Shown one piece after another: positions 9,107-17,965 of a stretch of DNA of 51,499 nucleotides (position 1 is the stretch's first letter; each line of letters begins with the position of its first letter). The DNA comes from Microbacteriaceae bacterium PS02343 (GTDB taxonomy: Bacteria; Actinomycetota; Actinomycetes; Actinomycetales; Microbacteriaceae). Both the position numbers and the translations under genes were made by a program. Location of the stretch: assembly GCA_029959365.1 (NCBI GenBank), contig JASCOA010000008.1, positions 1 to 51,499 of the forward strand. Direction: 5' to 3'. The notes beneath the pieces are model-generated. The model did not search any database. It was not told the DNA's origin and worked only from the letters and a program-made list of their open reading frames with translations.

Positions 9107-10381
9107 CTACCGCTGCGCCACCGTCTCGCCCTCCGCTGCGGCGACCGCCTCCACCTCGTCGAAGACGTCGTGATCGAGCTCGTCGTCGGCCGAGGCCACG
9201 AGCATCGCCACGAAGGTGTCGCCGTTGACGTTGAGGAAGGTGCGGAAGATGCCGGTGAACCAGTCGACGGCGATGAGCAGCCCGACGGCCTCGACGGGCA
9301 GGCCCAGCGTGCCGGCGAGGAAGAGCGCGACGACGGGGAAGCCGCCGGGCACGGTGATGGTGCCCATGTTGAGCAGCACCGCCAGGCCCATGCCGAAGAC
9401 GATCTGCAGCGGGTCGAGCTCGACGCCGCCGGACTGGGCCAGGAACAGCACGACGATCGTGTAGTTGAGCACCGCGCCGTACGAGCCCATCGTCAGGCCG
9501 ATCGAGAGCGTGAAGTCGGCCACGCGGCGGCTCACGCCGATGCGCTCGACGGTGTTCTTGAGCACGGTCGGGAAGGTGACGGCCGAGCTGGTCGTGGTGA
9601 TCGCGACCACGGTCTGCTCGGCCAGCTTGCGGGGCAGCCGCAGCGGGTTGATGCGGCAGCGGATCGCGACGACGGCGACGAAGACGAGGGTCAGGATCAC
9701 GACGCCGAGCAGCGTCGTGCCGAGGTAGGCGAGCCCGCTGGTGACGACGTCGAAGCCCACGTCGCCCGCGAGCGCGGCGAGCAGCGCGAACACGCCGATC
9801 GGGGCGACCTTCATGACGAGGCGGATGAGCAGCAGCACGACCTGCTGCACCTGCTCGATGCCGTCGAGCAGCAGACGGCTGCCCGACTTCGAGACGTACT
9901 GGTTGAGCGCGATGCCGAAGAGGAGCGAGAAGACGATGATCGGCACCATCGCGCCCGTCGACATCGAGCCCACGATGTTCGTGGAGAAGAAGCCGAGCAC
10001 GGTGTCCTGCCAGCTGGCCGCCGAGGCGGCGGATTCCTCGAAGGCGGGGTCGACGGCTCCGTCGAAGCTCACGCCCGCGCCGGGCTGCAGCAGCATGCTC
10101 AGCCCGACGGCGAGGGCCGCCGAGAGCACCGAGAACCCGATCATCCAGGAGAAGGTGCGTCCGGCCAGCCGACCGGTGCCCTGGCCGCCCATCGAGCCGG
10201 TCGCGGCAATCACGGAGGCCATGACCAGCGGCACGATCGCCATCTGGATGAGGCGGATGAAGACGTCGCCGACGACCTTGAGGTTCGCGGCCCAGTCGCC
10301 GACGATCAGGCCGAAGGCGACGCCGGCGACCGCTGCGATGCCGATGAGGGCGGCGGGATGCTTGAGGTGTGCGAGCTGCAT
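9107..10381 (-). CDS. dicarboxylate/amino acid:cation symporter (DAACS family)
   Basis: A membrane protein of 424 residues that should couple uptake of a C4-dicarboxylate or acidic amino acid to sodium or protons. The family signatures are visible: the IRLIQMAIVPLVMASVI segment near residues 42-58 and TTTSSAVTFPTVLKNT, the serine-rich re-entrant loop. The ATG at 10381 has GGAGA five bases upstream. It is divergent from a FadR/FCD-type regulator with a TGGTC-A-GACCA operator between them, so regulation by that protein is likely. Substrate choice between dicarboxylates and glutamate cannot be made from sequence. Confidence 0.9.
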   Translation of the reverse strand: MQLAHLKHPAALIGIAAVAGVAFGLIVGDWAANLKVVGDVFIRLIQMAIVPLVMASVIAATGSMGGQGTGRLAGRTFSWMIGFSVLSAALAVGLSMLLQPGAGVSFDGAVDPAFEESAASAASWQDTVLGFFSTNIVGSMSTGAMVPIIVFSLLFGIALNQYVSKSGSRLLLDGIEQVQQVVLLLIRLVMKVAPIGVFALLAALAGDVGFDVVTSGLAYLGTTLLGVVILTLVFVAVVAIRCRINPLRLPRKLAEQTVVAITTTSSAVTFPTVLKNTVERIGVSRRVADFTLSIGLTMGSYGAVLNYTIVVLFLAQSGGVELDPLQIVFGMGLAVLLNMGTITVPGGFPVVALFLAGTLGLPVEAVGLLIAVDWFTGIFRTFLNVNGDTFVAMLVASADDELDHDVFDEVEAVAAAEGETVAQR

Positions 10382-10405
10382 GGGATCTCCGTCGGAGGTC
10401 TGAAA

Positions 10406-10416
10406 TGGTCAGACCA
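10406..10416. promoter_or_regulatory. FCD/GntR-type operator TGGTC-A-GACCA
   Basis: A perfect inverted repeat TGGTC/GACCA with one central base, matching the TNGTNNNACNA pattern known for FadR-subfamily GntR regulators such as PdhR and LldR. It lies 25 bases upstream of the symporter start (minus strand) and 131 bases upstream of the GntR gene (plus strand), consistent with shared control of the divergent pair. Confidence 0.75.
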
Positions 10417-10546
10417 ATTCGAGACCAGCGCCGTTTCACCTGCGCTGCCCCCGTGTTTCGATCGTGTGAAGAATCCCGCCCCACCGCATCCGCTCGCGAT
10501 GCGACAATCGCACTCGGCCGCGTCGCGTGCCGGAGGGGAGGCGGCC

Positions 10547-11236
10547 ATGCCGCAGGTCGGCTCGGTGCCCGAGGTCGTGGAGCGCCACCTGCTCGGGCTC
10601 ATCGAGCTCGGCCGCCTGCTGCCCGGCCAGCGCATGGACTCGGAGCGCGCCATCGCCGCGGGTCTCGGCGTCTCGCGCGCTGCCGTGCGCGATGCGCTCG
10701 CCCGCATGGAGGCCTCGGGGCTCGTCGAGCGGCGGCACGGCTCGGGTACCCGCGTCACCGAGCAGCTGCCCCCGCGCGCGCAGCTCGCCGCGCGCCTGCG
10801 CGAGCACGCCGAGGAGCGCGCCCACTCGGCCGAGCTGCGCCGGGTGCTCGAGCCCGAGATCGCCCGGCTCGCCGCCGGCCGCGCGGACGAACGGCAGCTC
10901 GCCCGCCTCGACGAGCTGGTCGGCGCCGCCGAGCGCAGCACCGACGCCGAGGACTCCGTGCGCCTCGACGTCGACTTCCACGTGGCGGTCGCCGCGGCCG
11001 CCGGCAACCCGCTCCTGCTCACCATGAGCGAGCTCGCCACGGGCTGGACCGCGGGGCCCCGGCTGTACTCCCACCTCGACGATCGCGGCCGCCGCGCCTC
11101 CGTGGAGGGCCACCGCCGCATCGCCGCTGCGCTGCGCTCCGGCGATGCCGAGGCCGCCGCAGCGGCCATGCGCGAGCACCTCGACGAGATCGAGCGGGTG
11201 ATCGACGACAACGCCGGCGGGGCGGTCGGTGCCTAG
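10547..11236 (+). CDS. FadR/GntR-family regulator with FCD domain
   Basis: A regulator of 229 residues. The winged helix (about residues 5-75) contains GRLLPGQRMDSERAIAAGLG, followed by VSRAAVRDALARMEASGLVE. The FCD domain follows, with the metal/ligand residues expected of the family: DVDFHVAVA and a later HRRIAAAL and REHL histidine. An in-frame ATG exists at 10499, but ATG 10547 has a GGAGG-rich ribosome site just upstream (about 10532-10541) and is preferred. It probably controls the divergent symporter through the TGGTC-A-GACCA site. The ligand is likely a carboxylate, by analogy with the family. Confidence 0.88.
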   Translation: MPQVGSVPEVVERHLLGLIELGRLLPGQRMDSERAIAAGLGVSRAAVRDALARMEASGLVERRHGSGTRVTEQLPPRAQLAARLREHAEERAHSAELRRVLEPEIARLAAGRADERQLARLDELVGAAERSTDAEDSVRLDVDFHVAVAAAAGNPLLLTMSELATGWTAGPRLYSHLDDRGRRASVEGHRRIAAALRSGDAEAAAAAMREHLDEIERVIDDNAGGAVGA

Positions 11237-11245
11237 CCTGGAGCC

Positions 11246-12181
11246 ATGCAACGCTCCGGAGCCCTCGACGTCGGTGAAGGCCACCGCATCCACTGGGAGG
11301 CGAGCGGGCGAGCGGATGCGATCCCCGCGATCTGGCTGCACGGCGGACCCGGCAGCGGCCTCGGCGGTACGGGCTACCGCAACCTGTTCGTCGAGGACCG
11401 CTTCCTCGTGGTCGGTGTCGATCAGCGCGGCTGCGGCCGCAGCCGTCCGCTCGCCACGGATCCCGGCGCACTCGACGGGCAGGACGCGGCGGCGCTGATC
11501 CGCGATCTCGAGGTGGTGCGCGAGCACCTCGGCATCGAGCGCTGGGTCGTGGCCGGCGCTTCCTGGGGCTCGACCCTGGCGCTCGTCTACGCGCAGGAGC
11601 ACCCCGAGCGCGTGATCGCGATCGGTCTCGTCGCCGTGACGAGCACGAGCCGGGACGAGGTCGACTGGATCACCGAGGGCGTCGGCGTGATTTTCCCCGA
11701 GGCATGGGAGCGCTTCGAGGCCGCCTCGCTGCGCCGCCCGGGCGAGCGCGTGGTCGCGGCCTACGCGCGCCGGCTCGCAGCGACCGACGACCCGGCCGAC
11801 CGCGCCGCCGCCGCCGAGGCCTGGGACGACTGGGAGTCGACGCACGTGAGCCTCGACCCCGCCTGGCGGCCCGGCCCGATGGTCGAGGACCCCGCCGAGC
11901 GCCTCGTCGTCGCAGCCCTCGTCACCCGCTACTGGGCCGGCGACGGCCTGCTCCCGGGCGGCGTGCCGATCGCCGAGCGGATGGAGCGCATCGCCGCGAT
12001 CCCCGCCGTGCTCGTGCACGGCCGCCGCGACATCAGCGGCCCGGTCGGCACCGCCTGGGCCCTGCACCGCGCCTGGCCGGCGAGCGAGCTGATCGTCATC
12101 GAGGAGGAGGGGCACGGCGGCCCGGCGTCGAGCGCGGCGCTGCGGCAGGGGCTGCTGCGGGTGGCGCAGGGGTCCGGCTGA
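11246..12181 (+). CDS. pip: prolyl aminopeptidase-like alpha/beta hydrolase (S33)
   Basis: A cytoplasmic serine hydrolase of 311 residues with the proline iminopeptidase hallmarks: HGGPGSG oxyanion loop, DQRGCGRS, nucleophile S106 in GASWGST, acid D262 in HGRRDI and base H290 in EEGHGG. It would remove N-terminal proline from peptides. The ATG at 11246 has no ribosome site but has TAGCCT exactly six bases upstream (11234-11239), so a leaderless transcript is likely even though the previous stop is only nine bases away. The stop is one base from the convergent LacI gene. Confidence 0.88.
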   Translation: MQRSGALDVGEGHRIHWEASGRADAIPAIWLHGGPGSGLGGTGYRNLFVEDRFLVVGVDQRGCGRSRPLATDPGALDGQDAAALIRDLEVVREHLGIERWVVAGASWGSTLALVYAQEHPERVIAIGLVAVTSTSRDEVDWITEGVGVIFPEAWERFEAASLRRPGERVVAAYARRLAATDDPADRAAAAEAWDDWESTHVSLDPAWRPGPMVEDPAERLVVAALVTRYWAGDGLLPGGVPIAERMERIAAIPAVLVHGRRDISGPVGTAWALHRAWPASELIVIEEEGHGGPASSAALRQGLLRVAQGSG

Positions 12182-12182
12182 C

Positions 12183-13190
12183 TCAGCCCGTCGTCGACCG
12201 CCGCGCCACGAGCTCCGGCGCGAAGCGCACGGCACCGGCGCGCAAGCCCTCCGCGCCGCGTGCGAGCAGCGCCTCGAGCGCGGTGCGCCCGAGCTGCTCC
12301 CGGGGCTGGCGCACCGAGCTCAGGGGCACCACGGCCGAGGCCGCCCATTCGATGTCGTCGTAGCCGATCACGGCGATGTCCTCGGGCACGCGCAGGGTCT
12401 CGCGCTCCAGCACGAGCGCCTGCAGCACGCCGAGGCCGAGCAGGTCGTTGACCGCGAAGACGGCGTCGGGGCGAGCGGATGCGGGCCGCCCGATGAGCGA
12501 GCGCCCCAGCTCGCGCCCGGCCGGCACGGTCAGCTGCGGCAGGTGCTGCACTTCGAGCGAGGCGCCGGGTATCTCGGCCACGGCCGCGCGCACGCCCTCG
12601 AGGCGGTCGGCGACCTGGCGCAGCGAGGCCGGGCCGGCGACCACGAGCAGCCGGCGGCGGCCGAGGCCGAGCAGGTGCTCGGCGGCGAGGCGCCCGCCGG
12701 CGACGTCGTCGACCGTGACCGAGTCGAGCGCGCCGCTCGGGTCGGCGCCGTCGACGAGTACGACGGGGATGCCGCGCTCGTCCAGCCTGCGCAGCCGCTC
12801 GAGCGAGGCGTCGGCGGGGGAGATGAGCACGCCCTGCACGCGCTGCTGCTCGAAGAGCTCGAGGTAGCGCTGCTCCCGGGCGGGGTCGCCGTCGCTGTTG
12901 CCGAGGGTCACGCTGAGTCCGGCGGCGGCAGCGGCGGTCTCGACCCCGTGCGCGACGTCGGTGAAGTAGGGGTTGCGCACGTCGAGCACGACCAGGCCGA
13001 TGGCGGCGCTGCGGCCCTCGCGCAGCTGGCGGGCGGCCTCGTTGCGGATGAAGCCGAGCTCGTCGATCGCGGCGCGCACCCTCGCGACGGTCGCCTCGGC
13101 GACCTTCTCGGGGCGGTTGAGCACGTTGCTGACGGTGCCGACGGAGACGCCCGCCGCGGTCGCGACGTCGCGGATGCTCACCACGCTCAT
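12183..13190 (-). CDS. LacI-family transcriptional regulator, probable regulator of the rhamnose operon
   Basis: A repressor of 335 residues. The N-terminal helix-turn-helix is MSVVSIRDVATAAGVSVGT followed by the hinge helix with ARQLREG. The periplasmic-binding-protein-like effector domain ends in a usual PELVARRST tail. It is divergent from rhaI, and a LacI-type operator with a central CG (13266-13277) lies between the two starts. Control of the L-rhamnose genes is therefore the best inference. In many actinobacteria rhamnose genes are under LacI-type rather than AraC-type control. Confidence 0.9.
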   Translation of the reverse strand: MSVVSIRDVATAAGVSVGTVSNVLNRPEKVAEATVARVRAAIDELGFIRNEAARQLREGRSAAIGLVVLDVRNPYFTDVAHGVETAAAAAGLSVTLGNSDGDPAREQRYLELFEQQRVQGVLISPADASLERLRRLDERGIPVVLVDGADPSGALDSVTVDDVAGGRLAAEHLLGLGRRRLLVVAGPASLRQVADRLEGVRAAVAEIPGASLEVQHLPQLTVPAGRELGRSLIGRPASARPDAVFAVNDLLGLGVLQALVLERETLRVPEDIAVIGYDDIEWAASAVVPLSSVRQPREQLGRTALEALLARGAEGLRAGAVRFAPELVARRSTTG

Positions 13191-13223
13191 CCGATCTCCT
13201 CCCGTCGTTCACCGGCCGGGGAC

Positions 13224-13277
13224 TTGCATCCTCCGCGCCGCGACACTACCGTGACCATCGATCGTTGAATCGTTTCA
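13224..13277 (+). promoter_or_regulatory. rhaI promoter with LacI-type operator
   Basis: TTGCAT (13224-13229) and TACCGT (13247-13252) are separated by 17 bases and form a plausible promoter. TGAATCGTTTCA (13266-13277) is a near-perfect palindrome with a central CG, as in LacI-family operators, and covers the expected transcription start downstream of the -10. It ends 29 bases before the rhaI ATG. Confidence 0.6.
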
Positions 13278-13306
13278 CATCGGCACCGACGCCGGAAGGG
13301 CAGATC

Positions 13307-14470
13307 ATGACCGACCTCACCCACATCGCCGCTCAGCTCGAGGCGCAGGCCATCGAGCTGCCCTCCTGGGCCTTCGGCAACTCGGGCACCCGCTTCAAGG
13401 TCTACGGAACGCCGGGCACGCCCCGCGACCCGTTCGAGAAGATCGCCGACGCCGCGCAGGTGCACAAGTTCACGGCGCTGGCGCCGACGGTGGCGCTGCA
13501 CATCCCGTGGGACAAGGTCGAGGACTACTCGGTGCTGCGCATGCACGCCGAGGACCACGGCGTCGCGCTCGGCACCGTCAACTCGAACACCTTCCAGGAC
13601 GACGTCTACAAGTTCGGCGCCCTCACCCACGAGGACGCGGCGGTGCGCCGCCAGGCCATCGACCACCACCTCGAGTGCATCGACATCATGCATCAGACCG
13701 GCTCGCGCGACCTCAAGATCTGGCTCGCCGAGGGCTCGAACTACCCGGGCCAGGCCGACCTGCGCGGCCGTCAGGACCGGCTGCACGAGTCGCTCAGCGA
13801 GATCTACGCGCGCCTCGGCGCCGAGCACCGCCTCGTGCTCGAGTACAAGTTCTTCGAGCCGGCGTTCTACCACACCGACGTTCCGGACTGGGGCACCAGC
13901 TACGCCCAGGTCAGCGCCCTCGGCGACCAGGCGCTCGTCTGCCTCGACACCGGCCACCACGCGCCCGGCACCAACATCGAGTTCATCGTCATGCAGCTGC
14001 TGCGCCTCGGCAAGCTCGGCTCCTTCGACTTCAACTCGCGCTTCTACGCCGACGACGACCTCATCGTGGGCGCGGCCGACCCGTTCCAGCTCTTCCGCAT
14101 CCTCTTCGAGGTCGTGCGCGGCGGCGGCCTCAACAACCCCGATGTGGCCTTCATGCTCGACCAGTGCCACAACGTCGAGGAGAAGATCCCCGGCCAGATC
14201 CGCTCGGTGCTCAACGTGCAGGAGATGACGGCCCGCGCGCTGCTCGTCGACCGCGACGCCCTCGCCGCCGCGCAGAAGGCCGGCGACGTGCTCGGCGCCC
14301 ACGCGATCTTCAACGACGCGTTCTACACGGATGTGCGCCCGGCCCTCGCCGACTGGCGCGAGTCGCGCGGTCTGCCGCGCGACCCCTTCGCCGCCTACGC
14401 GGCGAGCGGCTACCAGCAGCAGATCGCGGCCGACCGCGTCGGCGGCACCCAGGCCGGCTGGGGCGCCTGA
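13307..14470 (+). CDS. rhaI: L-rhamnose isomerase
   Basis: A TIM-barrel isomerase of 387 residues that converts L-rhamnose to L-rhamnulose. It is of the Pseudomonas stutzeri RhaI type rather than the E. coli RhaA type: PSWAFGNSGTRFKVY-like opening, conserved KIWLAEGSNYPGQ, VLEYKFFEPAFYHTD, and metal-ligand positions in CLDTGHHAPGTNIE and FDFNSRFYADDDL. The frame is open from 13265, but that start lies in the operator; ATG 13307 has a GGAAGGG ribosome site. It is the first gene of a four-gene catabolic operon and lies divergent from a LacI regulator. Confidence 0.94.
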   Translation: MTDLTHIAAQLEAQAIELPSWAFGNSGTRFKVYGTPGTPRDPFEKIADAAQVHKFTALAPTVALHIPWDKVEDYSVLRMHAEDHGVALGTVNSNTFQDDVYKFGALTHEDAAVRRQAIDHHLECIDIMHQTGSRDLKIWLAEGSNYPGQADLRGRQDRLHESLSEIYARLGAEHRLVLEYKFFEPAFYHTDVPDWGTSYAQVSALGDQALVCLDTGHHAPGTNIEFIVMQLLRLGKLGSFDFNSRFYADDDLIVGAADPFQLFRILFEVVRGGGLNNPDVAFMLDQCHNVEEKIPGQIRSVLNVQEMTARALLVDRDALAAAQKAGDVLGAHAIFNDAFYTDVRPALADWRESRGLPRDPFAAYAASGYQQQIAADRVGGTQAGWGA

Positions 14471-14517
14471 GCGCAGGCCGCTCGGCAACCAGCATCGAGA
14501 ACAGGAACCCGAAGAAG

Positions 14518-16554
14518 ATGACGAACCCCGCCGCCGCCGACCTCATCGCGCGCAGCAACCGCCTCGGCGCCGACCCGCGCATCACCAACTACGCCGGCGG
14601 CAACACCTCCGCCAAGGGCACCGACGTCGACCCCGTCACCGGCGAGCCGATCGAGCTGCTCTGGGTCAAGGGCTCCGGCGGCGACCTCGGCACGCTGCAG
14701 GAGGGCGGCCTGGCCGTGCTGCAGCTCGACCGATTCCGCAAGCTCGTCGACGTCTACCCGGGCCTCGAGCGCGAGGACGAGATGGTCGAGGCCTTCTCGT
14801 ACACGCTGCACGGCAGGGGCGGCGCGGCCCCGTCCATCGACACGGCGATGCACGCCCTCGTCGACGCGGCGCACGTCGACCACCTGCACCCCGACTCCGG
14901 CATCGCCATCGCGACCGCCGCGGACGGCGAGCGCCTGACCGCCGAGATCTTCGGCGGCAAGGTCGTGTGGGTGCCGTGGCGCCGCCCCGGCTTCCAGCTC
15001 GGCCTCGACATCGCCGAGATCAAGCGCGCCAACCCCGAGGCCATCGGCACGATCCTCGGCGGCCACGGCATCACCGCCTGGGGCGACACGAGCGACGAGG
15101 CCGAGGCGAACTCCCGCTGGATCATCGACGTCGCGGAGGCGCACATCGCCGAGCACGGCAAGGCGCAGCCGTTCGGCGGCGTCCGCCCGGGCTTCGAGGC
15201 GCTGCCGGAGGCAGAGCGCCGCGAGCGCGCCGCGCGACTGGCCCCGACCATCCGCGGCATCGCCAGCGCCGACAAGCCGCAGGTCGGCCACTTCACCGAC
15301 GCGGAGGTCGTGCTCGACTTCCTCGCCAGCGAGAAGGCGCCGGCGCTCGCGGAGCTCGGCACCAGCTGCCCGGACCACTTCCTGCGCACCAAGGTCAAGC
15401 CGCTCATCCTCGATCTGCCCCCTACCGCAACGGTGCAGGAGCAGATCGCTCGGCTCAAGGAGCTGCACGAGCAGTACCGCGCCGACTACACCGCCTACTA
15501 CGAGGCGCACGCCGACGAGTCCAGCCCCGCCATCCGCGGCGCCGACCCGCTCATCGTGCTCGTTCCCGGCGTCGGCCAGTTCAGCTACGGCGCCAACAAG
15601 CAGACCGCGCGCGTCGCCGGCGAGTTCTACATCAACGCCATCAACGTGATGCGCGGCGCCGAGGCGCTCAGCAGCTACGCGCCGATCAGCGACGCCGAGA
15701 AGTTCCGCATCGAGTACTGGGCGCTCGAGGAGGCGAAGCTGCAGCGGCTGCCGAAGCCGAAGACCCACCAGGGCCGCATCGCCTTCGTCACCGGCGCGGC
15801 GAGCGGCATCGGCAAGGCCATCGCGACCCGCCTCGCGAAGGAGGGCGCGGTCGTCGTGATCGCCGACCTCGACCTGGCCAAGGCGCAGGCCGCCGCGGCC
15901 GAGCTCGGCGGCACCGACGTCGCGATCGGCGTGGCCGCGAACGTGGCCGACGAGGCAGGTGTGCAGGCTGCGATCGACGCGACCCTGCTCGCCTTCGGCG
16001 GCATCGACCTGGTCGTGAACAACGCCGGGCTGAGCCTCTCGAAGCCGCTGCTCGAGACCACCGAGAAGGACTGGGACCTGCAGCACGACGTGATGGCCAA
16101 GGGCTCCTTCCTCGTGGCGAAGGCGGCCGCGGCCGCCCTCATCGAGCAGGGCCTCGGCGGCGACATCATCTACATCTCCTCGAAGAACTCCGTCTTCGCC
16201 GGCCCGAACAACATCGCCTACTCGGCGGTCAAGGCCGACCAGGCCCACCAGGTGCGCCTGCTGGCCGTGGAGCTCGGCGAGCACGGCGTGCGCGTCAACG
16301 GCATCAACCCGGATGGCGTCGTGCGCGGCTCGGGCATCTTCGCCGCCGGCTGGGGCGCCAACCGCGCCGCGACCTACGGGGTCAAGGAGGAGGACCTGGG
16401 CCAGTACTACGCCAACCGCACCATCCTCAAGCGCGAGGTCGTGCCCGAGAACGTCGCCGACGCGGTGTACGTGCTCACCGGACCGGAGCTGACCCGCACC
16501 ACCGGCCTGCACATCCCCGTCGACTCCGGCGTGGCCGCGGCCTTCCTGCGATGA
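14518..16554 (+). CDS. rhaEW: bifunctional rhamnulose-1-phosphate aldolase / lactaldehyde dehydrogenase (class II aldolase-SDR fusion)
   Basis: A fusion of 678 residues. The N-terminal 400 residues are a class II aldolase domain, with zinc ligands H122 and H124 in HLHPDSG and H183 in GGHGITAWG. The C-terminal half is a short-chain dehydrogenase with TGAASGIG at 425-432 and Y568-x3-K572 in YSAVK. Family members of this architecture split rhamnulose-1-phosphate into DHAP and L-lactaldehyde and oxidise the latter to L-lactate with NAD. The ATG at 14518 is preceded by AGGAA. It lies 47 bases after rhaI and overlaps rhaB by four bases (ATGA). Confidence 0.94.
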   Translation: MTNPAAADLIARSNRLGADPRITNYAGGNTSAKGTDVDPVTGEPIELLWVKGSGGDLGTLQEGGLAVLQLDRFRKLVDVYPGLEREDEMVEAFSYTLHGRGGAAPSIDTAMHALVDAAHVDHLHPDSGIAIATAADGERLTAEIFGGKVVWVPWRRPGFQLGLDIAEIKRANPEAIGTILGGHGITAWGDTSDEAEANSRWIIDVAEAHIAEHGKAQPFGGVRPGFEALPEAERRERAARLAPTIRGIASADKPQVGHFTDAEVVLDFLASEKAPALAELGTSCPDHFLRTKVKPLILDLPPTATVQEQIARLKELHEQYRADYTAYYEAHADESSPAIRGADPLIVLVPGVGQFSYGANKQTARVAGEFYINAINVMRGAEALSSYAPISDAEKFRIEYWALEEAKLQRLPKPKTHQGRIAFVTGAASGIGKAIATRLAKEGAVVVIADLDLAKAQAAAAELGGTDVAIGVAANVADEAGVQAAIDATLLAFGGIDLVVNNAGLSLSKPLLETTEKDWDLQHDVMAKGSFLVAKAAAAALIEQGLGGDIIYISSKNSVFAGPNNIAYSAVKADQAHQVRLLAVELGEHGVRVNGINPDGVVRGSGIFAAGWGANRAATYGVKEEDLGQYYANRTILKREVVPENVADAVYVLTGPELTRTTGLHIPVDSGVAAAFLR

Positions 16555-17963
16555 CCGCGCTGGCTGCGGTCGACCTCGGCGCCACCAGCGGCCGGGTCGT
16601 CCTGGGCGAGCTGAGCGGCGGCCGGCTGCACCTCGAGGAGGTCGCGCGGTTCCAGAACCGACCCGTGCGCACCCCCGACGGGCTGCACTGGTCGGTGCTC
16701 GAGCTCTACCGCGACGTGGTCGAGGGGCTCGCCGCCGCCGCGCGGCGCGCCCCCGGCCTCGCCGGCATCGGCATCGACTCCTGGGCCGTCGACTACGCGC
16801 TGCTGCGCGGCGGCCGCATGCTCGGCACCCCGTACCACTACCGCGACGAGCGCACCGCGGCGGGCGTCGAGGCCGTGCACGCCGTCGTCGGCGCCGAAGA
16901 GCTCTACCGCCGCAACGGCCTGCAGCACCTGCCCTTCAACACGGTGTTCCAGCTCGCCGCCGACCGGCTGCAGGGCACCCTGCCGCTCGCCGACGGCTTC
17001 CTGCTGCTGCCCGACCTGCTCGGCAGCTGGCTCACGGGCCGCGCGGTCGCCGAGCGCACGAACGCCTCGACCACCGGTCTGCTGAACGTCTCGACGAGCG
17101 GATGGGACGCGCAGCTTGCCGAGCGCCTGGACCTCCCGACCGCCATCCTCCCTGAGCTCGTCGACGCCGGCACCGTGCTCGGCGGCCTGCTGCCCACCGC
17201 GGCCCGGGGTGTCGGCGGGACGGATGCGGTCGTCAGCACCGTCGGATCGCACGACACCGCCAGCGCGATCGTCGCGGTGCCCGCGACCGAGCCCGGCTTC
17301 GCCTACATCTCCAGCGGCACCTGGTCCCTCGTCGGCGTCGAGCTCGAGCGGCCGGTGCTGACCGACGCCAGCCGCGCCGCGAACTTCACGAACGAGGGCG
17401 GTGTCGACGGCCGGGTGCGGTACCTGCGCAACGTCGGCGGGCTCTGGCTGCTCAGCGAGAGCATCCGCGAGTGGGAGCGCAGCGGCGAGACGATCGACCT
17501 CGCCGCGCTGCTGGCCGCCGCCGCGGACGCGCCGGCCGACGCCCCCGTCTTCGACGTGGACGATGCGGCGTTCCTGGCGCCGGGGGACATGCCCTCCCGC
17601 ATCCGCTCGTGGCTGTCGGAGCGGGGCCTGCCGGCGCCCGAGGACCGCCCGCGGCTCGTGCGCAGCATCCTGCGATCGCTCGCCGAGGCCTACGCGCGCA
17701 CCATCGAGCAGGCCCGCGAGCTCAGCGGCGCCGAGGTGCGCGTGCTGCACATCGTCGGCGGCGGCAGCAACAACACCCTGCTCTGCCAGCTCACGGCCGA
17801 CGCGACCGGCCTGCCGGTGGTCGCCGGCCCCGACGAGGCGACCGCCATCGGCAACCTCCTCGTGCAGGCCCGTACCCTCGGGCAGATCGACGGCTCCCTC
17901 GAGAGCCTGCGCGCCGTCGTGCGCGACTCCTTCCCCGTCCGCACCTACACCCCTGCGAGGTAG
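16551..17963 (+). CDS. rhaB: rhamnulokinase
   Basis: A FGGY-family sugar kinase of 470 residues that phosphorylates L-rhamnulose at C1, supplying the aldolase upstream. The N-terminal [17 protein letters not shown] phosphate loop, [21 protein letters not shown] and [13 protein letters not shown] motifs are all typical, as is the C-terminal [17 protein letters not shown] segment. The ATG overlaps the previous stop. The length is close to that of characterised RhaB proteins. Kinase downstream of aldolase in the operon is unremarkable because all are coupled. Confidence 0.94.
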   Translation: MTALAAVDLGATSGRVVLGELSGGRLHLEEVARFQNRPVRTPDGLHWSVLELYRDVVEGLAAAARRAPGLAGIGIDSWAVDYALLRGGRMLGTPYHYRDERTAAGVEAVHAVVGAEELYRRNGLQHLPFNTVFQLAADRLQGTLPLADGFLLLPDLLGSWLTGRAVAERTNASTTGLLNVSTSGWDAQLAERLDLPTAILPELVDAGTVLGGLLPTAARGVGGTDAVVSTVGSHDTASAIVAVPATEPGFAYISSGTWSLVGVELERPVLTDASRAANFTNEGGVDGRVRYLRNVGGLWLLSESIREWERSGETIDLAALLAAAADAPADAPVFDVDDAAFLAPGDMPSRIRSWLSERGLPAPEDRPRLVRSILRSLAEAYARTIEQARELSGAEVRVLHIVGGGSNNTLLCQLTADATGLPVVAGPDEATAIGNLLVQARTLGQIDGSLESLRAVVRDSFPVRTYTPAR

Positions 17964-17965
17964 CC

